From contig NZ_QFRX01000001.1 of assembly GCF_003143935.1 (NCBI RefSeq), positions 7,784,992 to 7,848,991 of the forward strand: a DNA stretch of 64,000 nucleotides, written 5' to 3'. The DNA comes from Streptomyces sp. Act143. Lineage in GTDB: Bacteria; Actinomycetota; Actinomycetes; Streptomycetales; Streptomycetaceae. Both the position numbers and the translations under genes were made by a program. This document shows positions 59,861-64,000 of the stretch, in pieces; position 1 is the first letter of the stretch; each line of letters starts with the position of its first letter. The notes below the pieces were generated by a model. That model did no database searches. It had not been told where the DNA came from and saw only the letters and a list, made by a program, of their open reading frames with translations.

Positions 59861-61945
59861 TCACAGGCTCAGCTCCGGGTGCAGCCGGTCCAGCGTCCAC
59901 ACCTGGCGCCGGCGGGCCGACAGGGCGGTCAGCGCGAGCGCTCCCGCGGTGAACGCGACGAGCACCACGCACGCGTGCCACACCGGACCGAGTCCGCCGC
60001 CCGTGATGAGCCGGCGCAGGGCCTCCACGACGTAACTCATCGGCAGGAAGGGATGGATCGCGTTGAAGAAGCCCGGGCTGGTCTGCACGGGATACGTGCC
60101 GCCCGCGGACGTCAGCTGGAGCATCAGGAACGCCAGGACGAGAATCCGCCCCGCCGCCCCGAAGCGGGCGTTCAGCCACTGCACGATCGCCGCGAAGCAC
60201 GCCGTGACCAGGAACAGGAAGCCCACCGTCCCGGCCGCCCGCACCATCTGCAGGCCGATCGCCCAGTGCAGCACCGACATCAGGGCCACCGTCTGGAGCG
60301 TGCCGACCGCCACCACCGGCAGCCACCCGGCCAGCGCGATCCGCCACGCCGGGGCGCCCGCCGCGAGCGCGCGCCGGTTCATGGGCGCCATGAGCATGTA
60401 CGCCACCATCGCGCCCACCCACAGGGACAGCGGGATGAAGTACGGCGCGAAGCCGGTGCCGTAGTTGGGCGCCTTGTGCAGGTCCCTGGAGACCAGCTGG
60501 ACCGGGTCGGCCATGACGTCGGTGCGCCGGTCGCGGTCGGCCTTGTCGTAGTCGGGGATCTGGCCCGCGCCGTCGTGCAGTCCGTCGGAGAGCTTGCCGG
60601 AGCCGTCGACGAGCTTGTACATGCCGCCGTTGAGGTCCTCGGCGCCCGTCTTGAGCTTGCCGACGCCCTCGTCCAGGTCATCGGCGCCGGTCTTGGCGGT
60701 GCCGAGTCCCGTGTGGAGCTTCTTGGCGCCCGCGGCGACCTTGCCCGCGCCCTTGTTGAGCTCGTTGATCTTGGAGACGGCGTCGTCCAGGTCCTCGGAC
60801 AGGTTCGGCGCCCGGTCGGCGAGGGCCTGGGCCTGCTTCTGCAGGGTGGCCAGGTTCTTGTCGAGCTTCTTCAGGTCGCCGTCCTGGTCGCCGACGAGCG
60901 TGTTGAGGTCGTCCGCGATCGTCGCCACGTCGTCGGCGGCGTCCTTGGCCTTCTTCAGATCGGTGCAGGCCACGTCCGGCAGGACCTCGTTCTCGCAGCG
61001 CGCCTTGTAGACGTCGTCCAGGGTCTCGGACGCGGTACGGGCGCCCTTGGCGGCGGCGGGGGCCGTCTCGACCAGGGTGTCGAGGTGGTCGCGGATCGCC
61101 TGGGCGGAGTCCGCGACCAGCTGGGCGGTGTCGCCGATCGTCTTCTCGTTGTCCTTCAGGAACGGGCCCACCTTCCCCGCGACCCCGTTGACCTTGTCGG
61201 CGAGCGTCTGGGTGCCCTCAGCGACTTGCGCCGAACCGTCCTGGAGGTCGCCCGCGCCCGTGTCGAGCTTCTTGAGCCCCTTGGACAGCTTGCCGCTGCC
61301 GCTCTTGGCGTCCTTCAGCCCGTCGGCGAGGTCCTTGGAGCCCTTCTCGGCCTTGACCGTGCCGGTCTCCAGCTTGTCGGCGCCCTTGGCCGCCTTGACC
61401 GTCGCGCCGTGGATGTCGGAGAAGGAGATGAAGATCTGGTCCAGGAACGACCGCGACGCCTTCGTGGACGCGGCCTCGCGCACCTCGCTGAAGACCGTGC
61501 GGGAGATCTGCCCGACGATGTAGTTGTTGGCGTCGTTGGTCCTGACCTGGAGCGCGCCCGTCTCGGGGGAGTCGCCCGCACTGGAGGCGATCCGCTCGCT
61601 GAAGTCGGCCGGCATGGTCAGCGACAGGTAGTACGTGCCGTCCTGGACGCCCGCGCGGGCGTCGGCGGCGCTCACCTCGTGCCACTCGAAGACGTCGCTC
61701 TTGAGCAGTCCCTCCGTGATGTCGGCGCCCGCGGTGATCTTCTTCCCGTCGGCGGTCGCGCCCTCGTCGGCGTTCACGAGCGCCACCGGGATGCGGTCCA
61801 GGCGGCCGTAGGGGTCCCAGAACGACCAGAGGTACAGGGCGCCGTAGAGCAGCGGCAGCACCAGCAGCGCCACCAGGGCGGCGCGCGGCAGCTTGCCCCG
61901 CCCGAAGCGCCGGAGCTCAAGAGCGGCCAGTCGTGGCGAGCGCAT
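59861..61945 (-). CDS. YhgE/Pip-type membrane protein (ABC-2 related)
   Basis: 694 residues. One helix near the N-terminus (LVALLVLPLLYGALYLWSFWDP) with the YhgE signature PVALVNADEGA after it, a 400-residue extracytoplasmic region with heptad-like Gly/Leu/Lys repeats (KLETGTVKAEKGSKDLADGLKDAKSGSGKL and similar, in separate parts), then five or six helices of the ABC-2 permease type ending NAIHPFLPMSYVVEALRRLI. Family members include phage-infection protein Pip and EsaA-like secretion partners. Its start lies 29 nt inside the ATPase gene, so the two form a transporter pair. Confidence 0.9.
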   Translation of the reverse strand: MRSPRLAALELRRFGRGKLPRAALVALLVLPLLYGALYLWSFWDPYGRLDRIPVALVNADEGATADGKKITAGADITEGLLKSDVFEWHEVSAADARAGVQDGTYYLSLTMPADFSERIASSAGDSPETGALQVRTNDANNYIVGQISRTVFSEVREAASTKASRSFLDQIFISFSDIHGATVKAAKGADKLETGTVKAEKGSKDLADGLKDAKSGSGKLSKGLKKLDTGAGDLQDGSAQVAEGTQTLADKVNGVAGKVGPFLKDNEKTIGDTAQLVADSAQAIRDHLDTLVETAPAAAKGARTASETLDDVYKARCENEVLPDVACTDLKKAKDAADDVATIADDLNTLVGDQDGDLKKLDKNLATLQKQAQALADRAPNLSEDLDDAVSKINELNKGAGKVAAGAKKLHTGLGTAKTGADDLDEGVGKLKTGAEDLNGGMYKLVDGSGKLSDGLHDGAGQIPDYDKADRDRRTDVMADPVQLVSRDLHKAPNYGTGFAPYFIPLSLWVGAMVAYMLMAPMNRRALAAGAPAWRIALAGWLPVVAVGTLQTVALMSVLHWAIGLQMVRAAGTVGFLFLVTACFAAIVQWLNARFGAAGRILVLAFLMLQLTSAGGTYPVQTSPGFFNAIHPFLPMSYVVEALRRLITGGGLGPVWHACVVLVAFTAGALALTALSARRRQVWTLDRLHPELSL

Positions 61946-62642
61946 CGGCCTTCTCCTTTCCCTGGGTGGACACCTTCACCACGTCGTCCGGAGCCTCGCT
62001 GCACACCGCCACCACGGTGGTCCCGGCTTCGGCGACCGACCGCAGCAGCGCCCAGACCTCGGCCCGTTCGGCATCCGACAGCTTCAGATCGGTGTCGTCG
62101 ACACCGAGCAGCTGGGGATGCCCGATGAGCGCGAGGGCGATGGACAGCCGCAGCGCCTCCAGCCGCTCCAGATCGCGTACGGCGGTCCGGGAGCCCTTGG
62201 GCAGGGTCTCCCGGTCGAGACCGGCGGCGGTCAGCGCGGCGTCGATCCGGAGCTTCGCCTCGAGCGTCTGCTCGGCGCGCGGTCGCAGCAGTGCGCGCAG
62301 GGAGTCTCCGAACCGGCGCTGGAGCAGGGCCCGCTCCCGCAGGTGCTCCCCGACGGTCAGCGCCGGGTCGAGGTCGGTGACCCCGGCGACGTGCGCCACG
62401 GCACTGATCCGCCGGACCGCGGCCAGCTGCTTCGGCAGCCGGGCCCCGCCCACGGCCGCCGATCCCTCGGTGGCCTTCATCCGCCCGGTGAGCGCGAGCA
62501 GCAGACAGGTCCGGCCGGACCCCGACGGTCCCTCGACCGCGATGAGCGAGCCGGGCTCGGCGTCGACGGTGATCCCGCGGAAGGCCCATCCCCGCGGCCC
62601 CTTGAGCCCGAGACCCTCGGCTGTGACGGCGACTCCGCCCAC
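61917..62642 (-). CDS. ABC-type ATP-binding protein with degenerate motifs
   Basis: 241 residues. The fold is an ABC NBD, but Walker A reads GPSGSGRTCLL (Arg instead of Lys), the signature LSGGQ is absent (LERLEALRLSIALALIGHP at its place), and Walker B is LLGVDDTDL. The H-loop region has no clear histidine (VVAVCSEAPDD). It may still bind nucleotide but is a poor candidate for classical hydrolysis. It is first in the operon with the YhgE-type permease and tetR, controlled by the palindrome directly upstream. Confidence 0.85.
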   Translation of the reverse strand: MGGVAVTAEGLGLKGPRGWAFRGITVDAEPGSLIAVEGPSGSGRTCLLLALTGRMKATEGSAAVGGARLPKQLAAVRRISAVAHVAGVTDLDPALTVGEHLRERALLQRRFGDSLRALLRPRAEQTLEAKLRIDAALTAAGLDRETLPKGSRTAVRDLERLEALRLSIALALIGHPQLLGVDDTDLKLSDAERAEVWALLRSVAEAGTTVVAVCSEAPDDVVKVSTQGKEKADALATTGRS

Positions 62643-62666
62643 AGCCCACCCCCTGAGTGTGTTGCG

Positions 62667-62698
62667 AGTTTTTGAACTGACTGGTCAGTGCAAAAACT
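62667..62698. promoter_or_regulatory. 32-bp near-perfect palindrome, probable TetR operator
   Basis: Arms AGTTTTTG and CAAAAACT outside, ACTGAC and GTCAGT inside, with a single mismatch between. It starts 25 nt upstream of the ATPase gene and is unusually AT-rich. It should be the operator of the TetR encoded at the operon end. Confidence 0.8.
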
Positions 62699-62823
62699 AG
62701 CCCGAACTCTCGGTCGAAGCAAAAGCCCAGGTCAGAACGGATTGTCAGTGCCATACCTCACGATGGGCACATACGGCATCCCGTATCGGGACGAGCCGTC
62801 ACGCAGACGACAGGAGGTTCGTC

Positions 62824-63393
62824 ATGGCCAGCTATCACGCAGCAGCCGCCCGTCGGCGCCGCGCCACCGGCCCTGCCCCCTCACTGACCGGACCGGCGAG
62901 CGACGTACACCCGGTGCTGCGCCGGACCACGGCCCCGCCCGCCGCCCTCGACCTGCTCGCCCAGGCCCGCGCCGGACTCGACGAGGCGGCCGTCCTGGAA
63001 ACGCCGAACGAGCGCTACGCGACGGCACATCTCGCCGCCCTGCGCACCGCCGCCGCCGTGCTCGCCGCGCGAGGGCGCCCGGAGCCCACGCCCCGACGCC
63101 GCGCCAAGATCCGGAGCGCCTGGGAAGTGCTCCCCGAGATAGCGCCCGAGCTCGCCGAGTGGAGCGCGCTCTTCGCCGCCGGAGCCCGGCGCCGCGCCCG
63201 GGCCGAGGCCGGCATCCAGGGCGCGGCCTCCCGCCGGGACGCCGACGACCTCATACGCGACGTGGCGATGTTCCTGCGCCTCGTCGAGCGGATGCTGGTC
63301 CTCCAGCCGGTCCTGCCCCAGCCCCGCCAGGACCCGGACCCGGCGGTGGACGCCGACCACCCCAGGGAGCGGGACATGCCGGACGCGGGCTGA
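62824..63393 (+). CDS. SAV_6107-family HEPN-domain protein
   Basis: 189 residues from ATG 62824 with CAGGAGG eight bases upstream. After a basic, disordered N-terminus (about 40 residues), a helical bundle runs from ALDLLAQARAGLDEAAVLETPNERYATAHLAALRTAAAVLA to the paired helix RRDADDLIRDVAMFLRLVERML. This is the actinobacterial family named after SAV_6107 and grouped with HEPN domains, here without an obvious Rx4-6H nuclease motif. It is usually found just before the division cluster. Function unknown. Confidence 0.85.
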   Translation: MASYHAAAARRRRATGPAPSLTGPASDVHPVLRRTTAPPAALDLLAQARAGLDEAAVLETPNERYATAHLAALRTAAAVLAARGRPEPTPRRRAKIRSAWEVLPEIAPELAEWSALFAAGARRRARAEAGIQGAASRRDADDLIRDVAMFLRLVERMLVLQPVLPQPRQDPDPAVDADHPRERDMPDAG

Positions 63394-63588
63394 CGGGGCG
63401 GCACAGGAGGTGGCGGTGTCCGTCGTATGAGACGTGCCCGGGCCCCTGCCCCGTGGTGACCAGGTGAGGCAACGGAGGCAATAGGGTGGAGGCGCCTGAA
63501 GCCCTGCGCCTCCCGTACCCCGGGCGGGCAGGGTTGCCCGTTCGCTCCGCCGTGCAAGAGGCGGTGCCGCGCCGAGGAGTCAACTGCC

Positions 63589-64000
63589 GTGTCGGACCCG
63601 CTGCGACCCCGCGCCTCCCTCCGTACCGCCGTGGTCTGGGAGGTCCTCCAGGACGCTCTCGAACGGCGGGTCAAGGCCACGGGCCGGGAGTCCCTGGACG
63701 TCCTCGACACCGGGGGCGGCAGCGGCAACTTCGCCGTGCCCGTCGCCCGCCTCGGCCACCGCGTGACCGTCGTCGACCCCAGCCCCAACGCGCTGTTCGC
63801 CCTGGAGCGCCGCGCCGCCGAGGCCGGCGTCGCCGACCGGGTCCGGGGCGTCCAGGGCGACGCCCACGGCCTCTTCGACGTGGTCGAGCGCGGCACCTAC
63901 GACGCGGTGCTGTGCCACGGCGTCCTGGAGTACGTCGACGACCCCTCCGAAGGCGTGCGCAACGTGGTCGCCGCGCTGCGCTCCGAGGGCGTCCTCAGCC
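63589..64000 (+). CDS. Class I SAM-dependent methyltransferase, 5' part
   Basis: The first 137 residues are visible; the gene runs off the window. GTG 63589 has GAGGAG nine bases upstream. Rossmann motif I is VLDTGGGSGNFAVPVARLGHRVTVVDPSPNALFAL in its parts (GGGSG loop, acidic end D of VVDPS), followed by VQGDAH and DAVLCHGVLEYVDDP. The substrate is not readable. From memory of Streptomyces order, it precedes the mraZ/rsmH start of the division and cell-wall cluster. Confidence 0.88.
   Translation, partial: MSDPLRPRASLRTAVVWEVLQDALERRVKATGRESLDVLDTGGGSGNFAVPVARLGHRVTVVDPSPNALFALERRAAEAGVADRVRGVQGDAHGLFDVVERGTYDAVLCHGVLEYVDDPSEGVRNVVAALRSEGVLS

Overview
This 64 kb window is chromosomal DNA of a Streptomyces or a very close relative. 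The GC content is very high, with almost every third codon position G or C, and GTG and TTG starts are frequent. The gene families are typically actinobacterial: qcrCAB with a di-haem cytochrome c, PASTA kinase, class II DAHP synthase, TrpE-TrpG fusion with an attenuator, SAM-IV riboswitch, ROK glucokinase and a MacRS-like two-component pair. From memory, the gene order follows the S. coelicolor core chromosome from about SCO2151 (ctaE) down towards the division (dcw) cluster. I saw no rRNA, tRNA, CRISPR array, insertion sequence or prophage.

Layout. 1-4000: end of ctaE and the qcrCAB operon of the respiratory bc1-aa3 supercomplex, closed by a strong hairpin. 4074-6832: trpD, its terminator, then a SAM-IV riboswitch leading into a cysteine-desulfurase-like PLP enzyme. 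6901-11885: a receptor Ser/Thr kinase with a PQQ-type propeller, an Lrp-type RAM protein, a rhomboid protease, a zinc-ribbon protein and a NYN-domain protein. 12095-15647: tandem secreted NlpC/P60 peptidases and a lipoprotein gluzincin. 15604-23596: PadR/MATE efflux pair around a palindromic operator, two mannosyltransferase-like enzymes, a secreted cholesterol oxidase and a long-chain acyl-CoA ligase. 23909-31241: small enzymes including glkA, an ArsA-like ATPase, a hydrolase and a PlsC acyltransferase. 31326-34352: MacS/MacR-like two-component system and pfkA.

34478-39433 is the most accessory-looking part: a 1238-residue CHAT (caspase-like) protein with a TTA leucine codon at codon 10, translationally overlapped by a small putative zinc-ribbon protein and followed after 10 nt by a membrane protein. 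The three sit between pfkA and the D-lactate dehydrogenase gene, which I remember as direct neighbours in S. coelicolor. They look like an inserted, developmentally gated caspase-like module, and this is my best candidate for an undescribed system.

39481-44785: D-lactate dehydrogenase, trpE-trpG with its leader peptide (three consecutive Trp codons) and attenuator, divergent DAHP synthase, then bfd and bfr with an iron box. 44968-49039: sulfite-oxidase-fold enzyme, a His-rich DUF4396-type membrane protein behind a CsoR-like copper operator, endonuclease IV and a PASTA kinase. 49158-55544: thiamine genes (thiOSG behind a TPP riboswitch, separate thiE), a FAD oxidoreductase, an Rv2175c-like DNA-binding protein and metF. 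55601-64000: a Tyr/Gly/Gln-rich membrane protein, a CrtI-like oxidoreductase, a DUF4126-like membrane protein with a MacR-box-like site and a run of seven G5 tracts upstream, an ABC-YhgE-TetR operon behind a 32-bp palindrome, a HEPN-family protein and the start of a methyltransferase.

The regulatory layer is rich: two riboswitches, a ribosome-mediated attenuator, and recognisable iron, copper, CRP-type, PadR and TetR operator candidates. At least ten genes have a TANNNT -10 box 6 to 8 nt before the start codon, the signature of leaderless transcripts.
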